From Allobaculum mucilyticum (GTDB lineage: Bacteria; Bacillota_I; Bacilli_A; Erysipelotrichales; Erysipelotrichaceae): DNA of 64,000 nucleotides. Under the pieces are notes generated by a model. The model made no database searches, was not told the DNA's origin, and saw only the letters and a list, made by a program, of their open reading frames with translations. Made by a program: the position numbers and the translations under genes. Location: assembly GCF_022701195.1 (NCBI RefSeq), contig NZ_CP078089.1, positions 3,080,154 to 3,144,153 on the forward strand, given 5' to 3'. Below are positions 1 to 9,507 of this stretch, one piece after another; the first letter of the stretch is position 1; each line of letters begins with the position of its first letter.

Positions 1-1
1 T

Positions 2-529
2 CCGGACGATATCCGTATTCCGGTTTATATCGTCATCATTGCTACACTCGTAAAAATCATCCAGATGCTCATCAAGGCTTACACGCCTGCTCTGGATACT
101 TCGCTTGGCGTATTCATTCCGCTGATCGTTGTAAACTGCATCATCCTTGGCCGTGCAGAAGCCTTCGCTTCGAAACACGGTGTTCTGGATTCCGCATTAG
201 ACGGTCTTGGCATGGGTCTTGGCTACCTGCTCGCTGTTCTCGCAATGTCTTTCATCCGTCAGATCCTGGCAACTGGTGTTCTGTCCATGACTAACCCGTT
301 TGACGAATCGCAGGTTCTCTTTGCGATAACGCTGATTCCGGAAAGCTTCACAATCAATCTGTTCTCCACTCCAGTCGGCGCATTCGTTACCTTCGCGTGC
401 CTTGCAGCTGCTCTTGGAGCCTATAAGATTCACAGTGAAAAGAAAGCCGCAGCACAGGAAGCTGAAAAGGCTGCCGCTGCTAAAGCTGCAGCTGCCGCTA
501 AAGCAGCTCCGGCAGGAAAGGGGGCTTAA
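2..529 (+). CDS. rnfE: Rnf electron transport complex subunit E, 5' end cut by window
   Basis: Integral membrane subunit of the Rnf complex, which couples ferredoxin:NAD+ electron transfer to ion translocation. The frame is open from base 2 to the TAA at 527-529, so the N-terminus lies outside the window. The visible part has the family-typical stretch VVNCIILGRAEAFA, whose Cys corresponds to a conserved membrane cysteine of the RnfA/RnfE pair, and several hydrophobic helices. The last 35 or so residues form an Ala/Lys/Glu-rich cytoplasmic tail that is longer and more repetitive than in most RnfE proteins. rnfA starts 3 bp after the stop, as in the usual rnfE-rnfA order. Family assignment is firm; the tail has no known role. 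Confidence 0.93.
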   Translation, partial: PDDIRIPVYIVIIATLVKIIQMLIKAYTPALDTSLGVFIPLIVVNCIILGRAEAFASKHGVLDSALDGLGMGLGYLLAVLAMSFIRQILATGVLSMTNPFDESQVLFAITLIPESFTINLFSTPVGAFVTFACLAAALGAYKIHSEKKAAAQEAEKAAAAKAAAAAKAAPAGKGA

Positions 530-532
530 TCC

Positions 533-1111
533 ATGATTTCTGAACTGATTGGTCTTCTGATTACGTCCGTCCTGCTGAACAACGCCATCCTGAACCAGTT
601 CCTTGGACTCTGCCCGTTCATGGGTGTTTCGAGAAAGAAATCGAGCGCTCTGGGCATGGGCATGGCTGTTGTCTTCGTTATCGTTGCAGCCGGTCTGGTC
701 ACTTATGGACTTTATTACCTCGTCCTTGTTCCACTGCACCTAGAGTACATGGACCTGGTTACATTCATTCTTGTAATTGCTTCGCTCGTACAGCTGACGG
801 AAATGTTCCTGAAAAAGTCTTCTCCGGCTCTGTACAAATCTCTGGGCGTTTACCTGCCTCTGATCACGACCAACTGTGTCGTACTGAACGTCTGCCTGGT
901 TAACATTTCCAACGGCTATGACTTCGCTCACATGCTGGTTTACACCATCGGTACACCGCTTGGCTTCGCGCTTGTTCTGTACATCTTCTCGTGCATCCGC
1001 GAACGTCTCGACACCGCTGATGTTCCAGCAAGCTTCGTCGGCAACCCTGTCGCTCTGATCGTTGCCGGTCTGATGGCTATGGCGTTCTCAGGTCTGGCCG
1101 GAATCATCTAA
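533..1111 (+). CDS. rnfA: Rnf electron transport complex subunit A
   Basis: 192-residue, six-helix membrane subunit homologous to RnfE and NqrE. Two cysteines sit in the expected positions, C27 in GLCPFMG and C115 in TTNCVV; in RnfA/NqrE these half-helix cysteines help hold the intramembrane [2Fe-2S] cluster shared with RnfE. Length is normal for the family. The ATG lies 3 bp after the rnfE stop, with a GGAAAGGGGG stretch inside the end of rnfE acting as ribosome binding site. The next start, for a small Cys-rich protein, is 2 bp after this stop, so translation is probably coupled through the cluster. Confidence 0.95.
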   Translation: MISELIGLLITSVLLNNAILNQFLGLCPFMGVSRKKSSALGMGMAVVFVIVAAGLVTYGLYYLVLVPLHLEYMDLVTFILVIASLVQLTEMFLKKSSPALYKSLGVYLPLITTNCVVLNVCLVNISNGYDFAHMLVYTIGTPLGFALVLYIFSCIRERLDTADVPASFVGNPVALIVAGLMAMAFSGLAGII

Positions 1112-1113
1112 GC

Positions 1114-1293
1114 ATGAATCCGCTCAATCTGATTCTTGCGATCCTCTTCTTCGGAGGACTCGTAGGACTGTACGTCTTTCTCTTTATCAAAAACAAAAAC
1201 ACCCCTAAACCAGCGGGGTGTGAAAATCTCAAACCGGACTGCTCGGGCTGCAGAGACTACTCCTGCCCGAATCATCCGAAAGAAGAAAGTTGA
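1114..1293 (+). CDS. Small Cys-rich single-helix membrane protein between rnfA and rnfB
   Basis: A 59-residue reading frame starting 2 bp after rnfA and ending 9 bp before rnfB. Residues 5-25 are a hydrophobic helix, then a Lys/Asn-rich turn and a hydrophilic tail with four cysteines spaced C-x6-C-x2-C-x4-C, the last followed by Pro. The layout, one helix plus a short tail with clustered Cys, resembles NqrM (iron delivery to Na+-NQR) and the FeoB-associated Cys-rich proteins; I see no clear sequence identity, so a role in Fe-S maturation or as an accessory Rnf redox protein is inference. A 7-bp hairpin (1199-1221) lies in its coding sequence. Position and overlap-free fit in the operon argue that it is real. 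Confidence 0.75.
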   Translation: MNPLNLILAILFFGGLVGLYVFLFIKNKNTPKPAGCENLKPDCSGCRDYSCPNHPKEES

Positions 1294-1302
1294 GGACACG
1301 AA

Positions 1303-1608
1303 ATGGTACAGGCCATTCTGATGATGCTTGTTCTTGGCGCTATCCTCGGCGCCGGACTGGGCATCGCTGCTAAAGTCTTCCATGTCGAACCCGATACACG
1401 TGTCGATTACATCTCCACTCAGCTTCCTGGCTACAACTGCGGCGGCTGCGGCTATCCTGGCTGCACCGGTTTTGCGGAAGCCATGGTCAGCGGTGACGCT
1501 GATTCCTGGAAATGCAAACCCTGCAAAGCTGATCAGAAAGCGAAGATTATCGACTACCTGAAAAACACGCCGGGTCCTGACGGAAAGACAATCACGATCA
1601 AAGGCTAA
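1303..1608 (+). CDS. rnfB: Short RnfB: membrane anchor plus 4Fe-4S domain only
   Basis: 101 residues. Residues 1-22 form the N-terminal membrane helix typical of RnfB. Residues around 45-75 carry the RnfB 4Fe-4S domain with C-x2-C-x4-C-x16-C (CGGCGYPGC, then KCKPC). Usual RnfB proteins continue with at least one two-cluster ferredoxin domain and reach about 190 to 330 residues; here the frame stops after GKTITIKG and a strong terminator follows at once, with no ferredoxin-like Cys pattern in any frame downstream. The protein is therefore naturally short rather than frameshifted in the visible sequence. Start ATG is supported by GAGG 7 bp upstream. It is the last gene of the operon. Confidence 0.85.
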   Translation: MVQAILMMLVLGAILGAGLGIAAKVFHVEPDTRVDYISTQLPGYNCGGCGYPGCTGFAEAMVSGDADSWKCKPCKADQKAKIIDYLKNTPGPDGKTITIKG

Positions 1609-1620
1609 ACTGAATGATGA

Positions 1621-1651
1621 AAGGACGCTCCGGCGTCCTTTTTCTTTTTTT
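1621..1651 (+). terminator. Rho-independent terminator of the rnf operon
   Basis: Perfect 8-bp stem (AAGGACGC/GCGTCCTT) with a TCCG loop, followed by a T-rich run interrupted by one C, 13 bp after the rnfB stop. Confidence 0.9.
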
Positions 1652-1923
1652 GCTTTCTGAACGCTCTGCGCTATCATGAAGAAGATACCTGCGCTTAAAA
1701 AAGCGCACGATGACCAGGATTACAGGACAAAGCCGGCCTGTAATTCAGCCGTTCAGACAGCCATCCCCCAAATTCTGTCTGAGCGTACACAGGCCTTAAT
1801 ATCAAATGAAAAGATCTATACGCTGAGCCAGATCAGGCATTATCATCCAAGTCACTGGTCTTCAGACAGCCCAGCTCAGCGTAAGACATAAACAGATATC
1901 GAAAAGAAAAGGAGGAATTGCGA

Positions 1924-2709
1924 ATGATCATTGCAGAGACCTCGATTCGAGGAAAGCTTCATGAACAGTACGGCGTAGCCAACCAGGACCGGTGCACGGT
2001 TTTTAAAGTCAGAGATACCGTCTGTGCCGTGCTTTGCGATGGCGTATCGCTCAACAGTCAGATGCAGTTTTCGCACAGTGAAATTGCGGCATCCTTCTGC
2101 GCGAAAAAGATGAAGTCGATTCTTTCGTCGATCGAATTTCATAAGCTCTCGCATGAAGAACTCAGTGAAGTTCTGCCGGACGCCTTTGATCTGACGGAAA
2201 AAGCCCTCCGCCGGTATCTGAATGAAAAGGGAATTGATCCTTCCGACAGCATGACAACGATGATTGCTCTTTTCTATCGCAAAGGTGCTCTGTATGCCGG
2301 AATTGCCGGCGATGGCGGCATTCTCTATCAGCGAAAAGACGGATCGATTGCGGCGATGTTTACGCAGATCAAGACAAGTTCTGCGGTCTGGCCGCTTTCC
2401 AGCCGTAAGCAATGGAAGTTCTTCAGTTCTGTCTACGAAGGCGCTTCTCCTGTCGGACGGATTGTAGCTGCAACGGACGGCGTCTTTGATACGCTGTTCT
2501 ATCTGAATTCGAACAACATTGCAGCTTGCTCGATCCAGAATCTGCGCGCACTCTTCTCCATTTCCAAAGTGCATGAAAAGAGAAGAGATGAAGCGCTCAG
2601 AAAGCTGGTCGCACAGATTCCTTCGAATGATGATCTTTCCTGCGTCATCATCGAAGATCCGCACAATTTCCGCCATTCGACAAAACGCAAAAATCCGGAC
2701 AGCCATTAG
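1924..2709 (+). CDS. PP2C-like protein phosphatase, stand-alone
   Basis: 261-residue protein with the signature blocks of PP2C/PPM metal-dependent phosphatases in order: NQDRC near the N-terminus, VLCDGV, GIAGDGG, ATDGVFD and a C-terminal NDDLSCV. The aspartates in CDG, GDG, TDG and NDD are the usual Mn/Mg ligands. It probably dephosphorylates Ser/Thr phosphoproteins in the cytoplasm; no membrane segment is seen. Start: an ATG at 1924 is 8 bp from GGAGG, whereas a TTG two codons earlier is only 2 bp from it, so ATG was chosen. It differs clearly from the PrpC-type phosphatase at 26102 and has no kinase beside it. The C-terminal basic tail is extra to the domain. The 270 bp before it hold only a 7-bp hairpin at 1690-1707. 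Confidence 0.8.
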   Translation: MIIAETSIRGKLHEQYGVANQDRCTVFKVRDTVCAVLCDGVSLNSQMQFSHSEIAASFCAKKMKSILSSIEFHKLSHEELSEVLPDAFDLTEKALRRYLNEKGIDPSDSMTTMIALFYRKGALYAGIAGDGGILYQRKDGSIAAMFTQIKTSSAVWPLSSRKQWKFFSSVYEGASPVGRIVAATDGVFDTLFYLNSNNIAACSIQNLRALFSISKVHEKRRDEALRKLVAQIPSNDDLSCVIIEDPHNFRHSTKRKNPDSH

Positions 2710-2834
2710 CTGTCAGAGAACTGGCCAGCTGCTCGGTTTCCGGACAGAGAGAGAAAACCGCTGAATTCTTCCTGCTGATTTTAATCATGCTCAAGAAGAA
2801 AAAAATCAAAGCAGACGATACAATAAACTCATAT

Positions 2835-2868
2835 GTTCAGTCTTCTTCTGTGCAGACTGAACTTTTTT
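2835..2868 (+). terminator. Terminator downstream of the PP2C-like gene
   Basis: 9-bp perfect stem (2835-2843 with 2854-2862), 10-base loop, then six T. It lies 125 bp after the phosphatase stop. The rest of 2710-3092 shows no convincing gene; a 48-codon frame at 2833-2979 lacks a ribosome binding site. Confidence 0.75.
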
Positions 2869-3092
2869 CTTCCGGCCCTCTTCGCTGAATCAGAAATGGT
2901 TCTGCCTGTCTGGACGATCCATCCAGAAAACGACAAACTAACTGAAGAGGAAACTGAAGAGATGAAAGAAATAGTCTGACTCTGAACAGGGCAGGCACCA
3001 TACAACTGCCATCAGACGGCCTGTTCAAAGCAGTGCTTCACAAAATTACAGAGAACAAAAAGACAATGAAGAGATATAAAGGAGATCAGATC

Positions 3093-4283
3093 ATGTCAGT
3101 TGAAACATTTGAACATGCCGTCGACCGTTCGAACGATCATTCGGCAAAATTTCATGCCGGATATATGGAAAACGACCCGACCATTCTTCCAATGTGGGTG
3201 GCCGATATGGACTTTGCCGCACCGGACAGTGTCCGTCAGGCCCTGAAAGAACGCGCTGAATTTGGCGTATTCGGGTACACCGCTCCATGGGATGGTGTTC
3301 TGGATGCCGCTGTGAACTGGATGAAACGCCGTCACCAGACAGAGATTGAAAAAGAATGGATCGTTTCTGTGCCAGGCATTGTACCGGCTCTGAAAATCAT
3401 GATTCAGGCACTGAGCAAACCGGGCGATTCGATTCTGATTTTTACACCGGTCTATTACCCGTTTAAAGCCAGCATTCTCGAAGAGGAAAGAACCGCAGTC
3501 GAAAGTCCGCTGCACTTTGAAAACGGTGCCTACTCGATCGACTTTGAAGATGCCGAAAAGAAGATCAGAGAGAACAGTGTGAAGATGATCATCTTCTGCT
3601 CGCCGCATAACCCGACCGGCAATGTCTGGTCGAAAGAAGATGTCGCCAGACTTTCAAAGATCGCCAGAGAAAATAATGTCATTCTCATCAGTGATGAAAT
3701 CCATATGGACTTTGACCATTCCAGAAAGCACACACCGCTTTTCCTGGCTGATCCGCTTTCGAAAGACACATCGATCATTGCGACTGCACCTAGCAAGACA
3801 TTCAACCTGGCAGGTCTGCAGGTTTCCTTCCTGTATGTACCAAATCCGAAGTTCCGCGAAAAGATCCGGAAAACCATGTCAGTCTGCGGCATGAGCGACC
3901 CCAATATCATGGGTCTGACTGCCGCACAGGCTGCCTATGAAACAGGTGATAAATGGGTTGACGGTCTGCAAGAGCGCGTGAAGAATAACGCAGAATTCAC
4001 CGATGTATGGCTGAAAGAAAATCTTCCGCAGATCCATCTCGTCAAACCCGAAGGCCTCTATCTGTTCTGGATCGATTTCAGAGCACTGAACATGAGAGAC
4101 GATGAGCTGATGGACTTCCTGATTCAGGAAGCAAAAGTCTGGCTCAATCCTGGCATTAAGTTTGGCAAAGAGGGAAGCGGCTTCATGCGGATGAATGCCG
4201 GTACTTCCCAGGATGTAATCCTTGAGGCGCATACCCGCATTAAAAACGCCATCAATGCCCGCGAAGCTGCAAAGCACGAATAG
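3093..4283 (+). CDS. PatB/MalY-family PLP-dependent C-S lyase or aminotransferase
   Basis: 396-residue fold-type I PLP enzyme of the class I/II aminotransferase superfamily, closest in pattern to MalY/PatB cystathionine beta-lyases: N-terminal PTILPMWVADMDF, CSPHNPTGNVW, SDEIHMDF, the PLP-binding lysine in APSKTFNLAG, and a C-terminal FMRMNAG. Such enzymes cleave cystathionine or cysteine to a thiol, pyruvate and ammonia; substrate cannot be fixed from sequence. Start ATG at 3093 has AAAGGAG 8 bp upstream; an upstream in-frame ATG at 3033 lacks one. It stands alone, with cysE, gshA and other thiol genes elsewhere in the window. Confidence 0.85.
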   Translation: MSVETFEHAVDRSNDHSAKFHAGYMENDPTILPMWVADMDFAAPDSVRQALKERAEFGVFGYTAPWDGVLDAAVNWMKRRHQTEIEKEWIVSVPGIVPALKIMIQALSKPGDSILIFTPVYYPFKASILEEERTAVESPLHFENGAYSIDFEDAEKKIRENSVKMIIFCSPHNPTGNVWSKEDVARLSKIARENNVILISDEIHMDFDHSRKHTPLFLADPLSKDTSIIATAPSKTFNLAGLQVSFLYVPNPKFREKIRKTMSVCGMSDPNIMGLTAAQAAYETGDKWVDGLQERVKNNAEFTDVWLKENLPQIHLVKPEGLYLFWIDFRALNMRDDELMDFLIQEAKVWLNPGIKFGKEGSGFMRMNAGTSQDVILEAHTRIKNAINAREAAKHE

Positions 4284-4493
4284 AAGAACGATTCACTCAG
4301 TTCTCCTGTCCTTCTTACAAAGACTGACTGCTGCGGATATCCGGCAGAAAGAAAAGCGTATAGAAAATACAAAAGGTCAGAAACTTTCCGGATCCGGACG
4401 GTTTCTTTCGTACAGAGCAGCAGAAAGAAACCGACGGCTGACCTGTTTTTATGAAAAAATTTCATAGATAAGGGACTAAATTTCATGTTTTCT

Positions 4494-4522
4494 TTCTTTT
4501 GAAAGACGAGCGGGCATATAAT
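4494..4522 (+). promoter_or_regulatory. Possible promoter of glyQS
   Basis: A perfect -10 TATAAT at 4517-4522 lies 43 bp before the glyQS start, but the -35 region 17 bp upstream (TTCTTT) is weak. No T-box specifier or antiterminator sequence is recognisable in 4284-4565. Confidence 0.4.
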
Positions 4523-4565
4523 TGAGTGATTCACTATATTTTTAACCTTTGAAACGGAGGATACC

Positions 4566-5951
4566 ATGAGTTACACAAGCTTCAACGATGTTACCGCACA
4601 TATGAAAAATTACGGATTCGTCTACCAGGGATCCGAAATCTACGGCGGACTTGCCAATACCTGGGATTTCGGTCCTTTGGGAATCGAACTGAAAAATAAT
4701 ATTAAGAATGCCTGGTGGAAGCGTTTCATCCAGGAACAGCCAGAAAATGTCGGCATCCAGAGTGCCATCCTGATGAACCCGCAGGTCTGGGTTGCTTCCG
4801 GACATGTTGGCGGCTTCTCCGATCCGCTGATGGACTGCAAGGACTGCAAAACCCGCTACAGAGCTGACACCCTGATCGAAGACGCTACAAACGGCGAAGT
4901 CAATCCGGCTGGCTGGACCAACGAGCAGATGGAAACCTTCATCGATGAACACGGAATCAACTGCCCGAACTGCGGCAAGCACAACTTCACGCCGATCCGT
5001 CAGTTCAACCTGATGTTCAAAACCTTCCAGGGTGTTACTGAAGATGCTAAAAACGAAATCTACCTGCGTCCGGAAACTGCACAGGGTATTTTCGTCAACT
5101 TCAAAAACGTACAGCGTACCATGCGTAAAAAACTGCCGTTCGGTATCGGCCAGATCGGCAAATCCTTCCGAAATGAAATCACTCCGGGCAACTTTATCTT
5201 CCGTACCCGCGAATTCGAACAGATGGAACTCGAATTCTTCTGCAAACCCGGAACAGACCTTGAGTGGTTCAAAAAGCTCGAAGGCATGTGCGAAACCTTC
5301 CTGCATGACCTTGGCCTGACAGACGACCGTCTGCGCCTGCGTGCTCACGATCAGGAAGAGCTTTCCCACTACTCCAATGCGACAACCGATATCGAGTACC
5401 TCTTCGGTGCTCCAATCGGCTGGGGCGAACTCTGGGGCATTGCAGACCGTACAGACTTTGACCTGACGGCTCACCAGAATACGTCTAAACAGTCTCTGGA
5501 ATACTTCGACCAGGAAGCCAACGAAAAATACATTCCTTACGTTATCGAACCTTCCGTTGGTGTAGAACGTCTGATCCTTGCCGTTATGTCTCAGGCTCTT
5601 GAAACGGAACAGATCAGCGAGAAAGACAGCCGTGTCGTTCTGCGACTGCATCCTTACCTGGCTCCTTATAAAGCTGCCATTCTGCCGCTGAGCAAAAAGC
5701 TTTCTGAGCCGGCGAAAGCCCTCATGAATGATCTTGCCCGTCAGTTCAATGTTACCTATGACGAAGCAAACAACATCGGTAAACGTTACCGCAGACAGGA
5801 TGCCATCGGTACACCGTACTGCATCACGGTCGACTTTGAAACTGAAAAAGACGGCTGCGTAACCATCCGCGAACGTGATTCCATGGAACAGGTCCGCGTA
5901 CCGGTTACCGAAGTCGCTAAATACCTCGAAGAGCGCGTTCAGTTTGCTTAA
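4566..5951 (+). CDS. glyQS: Glycine--tRNA ligase, single-chain type
   Basis: 461-residue alpha2-type class II glycyl-tRNA synthetase, which charges tRNA-Gly. It opens with the family motif [13 protein letters not shown], has a Zn-type cysteine pair set (CKDCK and CPNCGKH around residues 95-145), class II motif 2 FRNEITPGN...[10 protein letters not shown] near residue 205, motif 3 [12 protein letters not shown] near residue 330, and a C-terminal anticodon-binding domain ending in VAKYLEER. Length is normal. Start ATG has ACGGAGG upstream. It precedes dnaG and rpoD, as in many Bacillota. Confidence 0.96.
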   Translation: MSYTSFNDVTAHMKNYGFVYQGSEIYGGLANTWDFGPLGIELKNNIKNAWWKRFIQEQPENVGIQSAILMNPQVWVASGHVGGFSDPLMDCKDCKTRYRADTLIEDATNGEVNPAGWTNEQMETFIDEHGINCPNCGKHNFTPIRQFNLMFKTFQGVTEDAKNEIYLRPETAQGIFVNFKNVQRTMRKKLPFGIGQIGKSFRNEITPGNFIFRTREFEQMELEFFCKPGTDLEWFKKLEGMCETFLHDLGLTDDRLRLRAHDQEELSHYSNATTDIEYLFGAPIGWGELWGIADRTDFDLTAHQNTSKQSLEYFDQEANEKYIPYVIEPSVGVERLILAVMSQALETEQISEKDSRVVLRLHPYLAPYKAAILPLSKKLSEPAKALMNDLARQFNVTYDEANNIGKRYRRQDAIGTPYCITVDFETEKDGCVTIRERDSMEQVRVPVTEVAKYLEERVQFA

Positions 5952-6060
5952 GCCTGCCTCTGTAAAAACTTATACGTGCTGGTCTTAAGACAGCACAGAG
6001 TGCCAGAAAGCAGAGAACACGACATTCTCTGCCAAGACGTGTTACGATTCCAGTTCCTAC

Positions 6061-6096
6061 GTTCCGGGTTTAGCTTTTGCTGAATCCGGAACATTC
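6061..6096 (+). terminator. Long hairpin between glyQS and dnaG
   Basis: 14-bp stem with two G-T wobbles (6061-6074 with 6079-6092) and TTTT loop, followed by only ATTCTT. It is either a weak terminator or a processing element that separates glyQS from dnaG transcripts. Confidence 0.5.
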
Positions 6097-6121
6097 TTAA
6101 TGAGAACAGTCAGGTGATTTC

Positions 6122-7993
6122 ATGCAGATTCCAGAACAGGATTATCGAAATATCCTGGAACAGACGGACATCGTCTCCCTCATCCAGCATTACGTCCCTT
6201 TGGAAAAGAAAGGGAAGGAGTTTGTAGGGGTATGCCCGTTTCATGACGATCATTCTCCTTCGATGCACGTCTCGCCAGACAAACAGATTTACAAATGCTT
6301 CAGCTGCGGAGCCGGAGGCAACTCCATCAAATTCTTAAGCGAAATCGAAAAGATTCCGTATCAGGAAGCCGTCCTTAAAGCAGCACAGATGATTCACTAT
6401 CCGCTTCAGATTGAACCAGTAAAAGCAGCAGTCCCAGCGGATCCGAATAAGGATCTGTACGAAACACTCCGTCTGTTTACGCTCTATTGCTCCTATGAGC
6501 TGTTCAGCCAGGACGGAACCGCTGCTCTGAACTATCTGCAGCAGCGAAAATTCTCCAAAGACATCATCGATACCTTCGAAATCGGCTATGCGCCCGGTTT
6601 TGCGATGGTCCGCGACTACCTGGAAAACCGGATCGGCAACCGGCTGAATCTGGAAAAAACAGGTCTTGTCCGCATTGGCACTGAACAGCTTCAGCCATCC
6701 TTTGCCAACCGGATCATGATTCCAATCCATGATCCAAACGGTCACCCGGTAGGCTATACCGCAAGACTTCTTCCAGGTGCTCAGGGGCCGAAATACCTCA
6801 ATACATCCGGAACGTCGCTCTATCAGAAAAGCAGTCTGATCTTCAACTTTCACCGGGCAAAAAAAGCCGCACGAAAAGCCGGACGACTGATTCTTGTCGA
6901 AGGCGCGATGGACGTATTGGGTCTGGCTAAAGCCGGACTGATGGAAGGCGTAGCTATGCTGGGTACGTCTTTGAGCAATGAACAGCTGTCCCTGATTGCT
7001 TCGCTGCAGGTTCCTGTCACGGTCTTCTATGACCAGGACGATGCTGGCAAACATGCTGCATGGGTCTTTGCCCAGAAAGCCAGGGAATTCCATATTCCGT
7101 TTTCCATTGTCACCAGCGCGCCCAGAAAAGATCCGGACGAAGTCTTCATTGCCTATGGACGGGACGGTGTCCTGGAGGCAGTTCGCAATACATCGAGCTT
7201 TTCTGCTTTTGCCTTCGATTATCTGCAGACGAAATACAATCTGAACAACTACGAAGACAAGAAGCAGTACGCCAAGGACATGGAAAGCATTATCCGTTCA
7301 ACGCTTGAACCGTTTGAACAGAGTGCTGCCTTTGAACAGCTCAAGTCGCTGACCGGCTTTTCATTCGAAGCCACCGGTGCTCAGCCGCCTGTTCAGGAAC
7401 GTCCCTACCGGTCAAACCGGAAGAACTGGAAAAAGAAACAGCCCTATACAGGCCGTTCAGGCAATCGTGGATGGAAGCAGAATTCTTCCTATGATGAATC
7501 CCTGTATTCGCAATCCGAAGATGTTCCGCTTTCTCCTGCCGATAACGGCAGAGTACAGGCGGAGAAGTCGGTTTTATGGGCCATGCTCTTTCACGAAGAA
7601 TTTCTGCGGCGGTTTCAGCAGGAAGTCGGTTTCTTTTCCGATCCTGCCTGCTCAAGACTGTCTCTCTACATTCTTCATGCCTACAAAAACAGCGAACAGA
7701 TCGATCCAGCCATTCTTTTTGAACAGGTTGAAGAACCGGATGTCCGGGCTCTTCTGGCCGAACTCTCCGAATGGCCGGACTATTCAGATATTCTCCCGGA
7801 CTTTTTCGATGATGCAGTCCGGAAGATTCAGATCTCCATGCTGAGTCAGAAAATCGAAATCGCAACCCTGGCCATGTCCCAGGCTGCTGATATCAAAGAA
7901 AAAACCGCTCTTGGCATGCAGAAAGCAAAGCTTGTCGCAGAGCGTAAAAAACTTGAACGGCGAAATTCCTCCAAAGAGGCATTTTCCGCCTGA
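6122..7993 (+). CDS. dnaG: DNA primase
   Basis: 623-residue primase that makes RNA primers at the replication fork. Zinc-binding CHC2 domain at residues 1-100 ([10 protein letters not shown] then [10 protein letters not shown]), a catalytic core with the Toprim domain around residues 255-340 ([10 protein letters not shown] and FYDQDDAG with the acidic metal ligands), and a C-terminal helicase-interacting region after a Gly/Arg/Lys-rich linker near residues 420-470. Length matches the family. The start ATG has CAGGTG upstream. rpoD follows 245 bp later, giving the classical macromolecular-synthesis arrangement with glyQS. Confidence 0.96.
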   Translation: MQIPEQDYRNILEQTDIVSLIQHYVPLEKKGKEFVGVCPFHDDHSPSMHVSPDKQIYKCFSCGAGGNSIKFLSEIEKIPYQEAVLKAAQMIHYPLQIEPVKAAVPADPNKDLYETLRLFTLYCSYELFSQDGTAALNYLQQRKFSKDIIDTFEIGYAPGFAMVRDYLENRIGNRLNLEKTGLVRIGTEQLQPSFANRIMIPIHDPNGHPVGYTARLLPGAQGPKYLNTSGTSLYQKSSLIFNFHRAKKAARKAGRLILVEGAMDVLGLAKAGLMEGVAMLGTSLSNEQLSLIASLQVPVTVFYDQDDAGKHAAWVFAQKAREFHIPFSIVTSAPRKDPDEVFIAYGRDGVLEAVRNTSSFSAFAFDYLQTKYNLNNYEDKKQYAKDMESIIRSTLEPFEQSAAFEQLKSLTGFSFEATGAQPPVQERPYRSNRKNWKKKQPYTGRSGNRGWKQNSSYDESLYSQSEDVPLSPADNGRVQAEKSVLWAMLFHEEFLRRFQQEVGFFSDPACSRLSLYILHAYKNSEQIDPAILFEQVEEPDVRALLAELSEWPDYSDILPDFFDDAVRKIQISMLSQKIEIATLAMSQAADIKEKTALGMQKAKLVAERKKLERRNSSKEAFSA

Positions 7994-8238
7994 ATCGATC
8001 AGGAAAGACAGATCAGACTCGCTGTATGATCCAGTACTTTCCATTTCCATTAAATATCCATCATTCTGCCAGACTGATCCGGCATGCAGACTTTCTTAGA
8101 AGCTTCTGCTTCGAGTTCTGCGCAATGAAAAACCATTGCACCTTCTGCCTGCCTGACAGGTCTGGCTGTTTCTGTACTGAAAAAGAGCAGAAACAGAACA
8201 CTTGTTTCATGCAATCGTACATAGAAAGGAAAACCGCC

Positions 8239-9504
8239 ATGTCTAAACTCCGTTCTCTGGATGAAGCCAAAGACTTTCTGCTTTCTATGCGGGAAAACGA
8301 AACACCGGTTGATCTCGACGCTTTTACAGAAATGATTTCCCGACTGAACATTTCCGATGAGGAAAACGACCGCCTTCTGGAATGGATCCGCGATGAGCAG
8401 ATTCCAGTAACCGGACTTGATGAAGAGGAACGTGAAGAATTCGCCTCTGAACTCGAAGCCCGGGAAGAAAAAGCGTTTGAAAGCTCTCTGAACAATAAAG
8501 ACGAGACCCGGCTTGAAAAAGAACTCGAAGAAGAGCTGGAAGAAGATGAACTTCTTGAATCTGATGAGGATGATCTCTCTGATGAAGAAGAAGCATCCGG
8601 TGATTCTGCATCGGACAACGCCGATGAAATTGCTCAGCTCGAAAAGTCGTTCTATGACAACGCAAAAAACCGGACAAGCGATCCGGTCAAAATGTATCTG
8701 CGGGAGATCGGTCAGATTCCGCTTCTGACGGCTGCCCAGGAGCGTGAAGCCGCAAAGGCCTATCAGGAAGAAGGCTCCAAAGAAGCCAAGGACCTGCTGA
8801 TCAGCTCCAACCTGCGTCTGGTTGTTTCCATTGCCAAACGCTTCATCAATCATGGCCTGCCGCTTCTCGACCTGATTCAGGAAGGCAACTGCGGCCTGAT
8901 TAAAGCTGTTGAAAAATTTGACTACACCAAAGGCTTCAAATTTTCGACATATGCTACCTGGTGGATCCGTCAATCGATCACCCGGGCCATTGCAGATCAG
9001 TCGAAAACGATCCGCATTCCGGTTCATATGACCGAAACCATCAACAAGCTCACACGCATTTCCCGTCAGCTGACCCAGGATCTGGGCCGCGATCCGCTGC
9101 CGGAAGAAATTGCCGAAAAGCTTCCGGGAATGAAAGCGGACAAAGTCCGGGAAATTCAGCGCATTGCGCTCGATCCAGTTTCTCTGGAAACGCCGATCGG
9201 CGAAGAGGATGATTCGCATCTTGGCGACTTCATCGAAGATAAAACGTCTATTTCGCCAACGGAATACACTAACAATCAGCTGCTCAAAGACGAAATCTCG
9301 CTTGCTCTGGAAACACTGACCAAAAGGGAAGAAGAAGTTCTGCAGCTCCGTTACGGACTGATCGACGGACAGCCCCGTACACTTGAAGAAGTCGGACAGG
9401 CATTCAGCGTCACCCGTGAGCGAATCCGGCAGATTGAAGCCAAAGCCCTTCGCAAGCTTAAACAGCCAATCCGCTCCAAACGCCTCAAAGACTTCAGCCA
9501 CTAA
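8239..9504 (+). CDS. rpoD: Primary RNA polymerase sigma factor
   Basis: 421-residue housekeeping sigma-70. Residues 1-85 are a region 1.1-like helical domain; residues 90-140 are very rich in Glu, Asp and Ser; then region 1.2 ([11 protein letters not shown]), region 2 with the -10 recognition helix ([14 protein letters not shown]), region 3, and region 4 (LRYGL, then [16 protein letters not shown]) for the -35 element. Start ATG 8239 is 8 bp after AAAGGA; a far upstream in-frame start at 8026 would add an unrelated Cys/Phe-rich leader and was rejected. trmK starts 3 bp after the stop. Confidence 0.96.
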
Positions 9505-9507
9505 TCT

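Noticed and set aside
1676-1891. 71-codon frame after the rnf terminator
   Set aside because: No ribosome binding site, no recognisable motif, and composition like non-coding DNA.
2833-2979. 48-codon frame with a hydrophobic start and acidic end between the PP2C-like gene and the PLP enzyme
   Set aside because: Its first codons form the terminator hairpin and no ribosome binding site precedes it.
4284-4565. T-box riboswitch sought before glyQS, and also before trpS
   Set aside because: No AGGGUGG-type antiterminator or specifier stem is visible in either leader.
8026-8238. N-terminal extension of rpoD by 71 codons
   Set aside because: The extension does not resemble sigma region 1.1 and the inner ATG has a well-spaced ribosome binding site.
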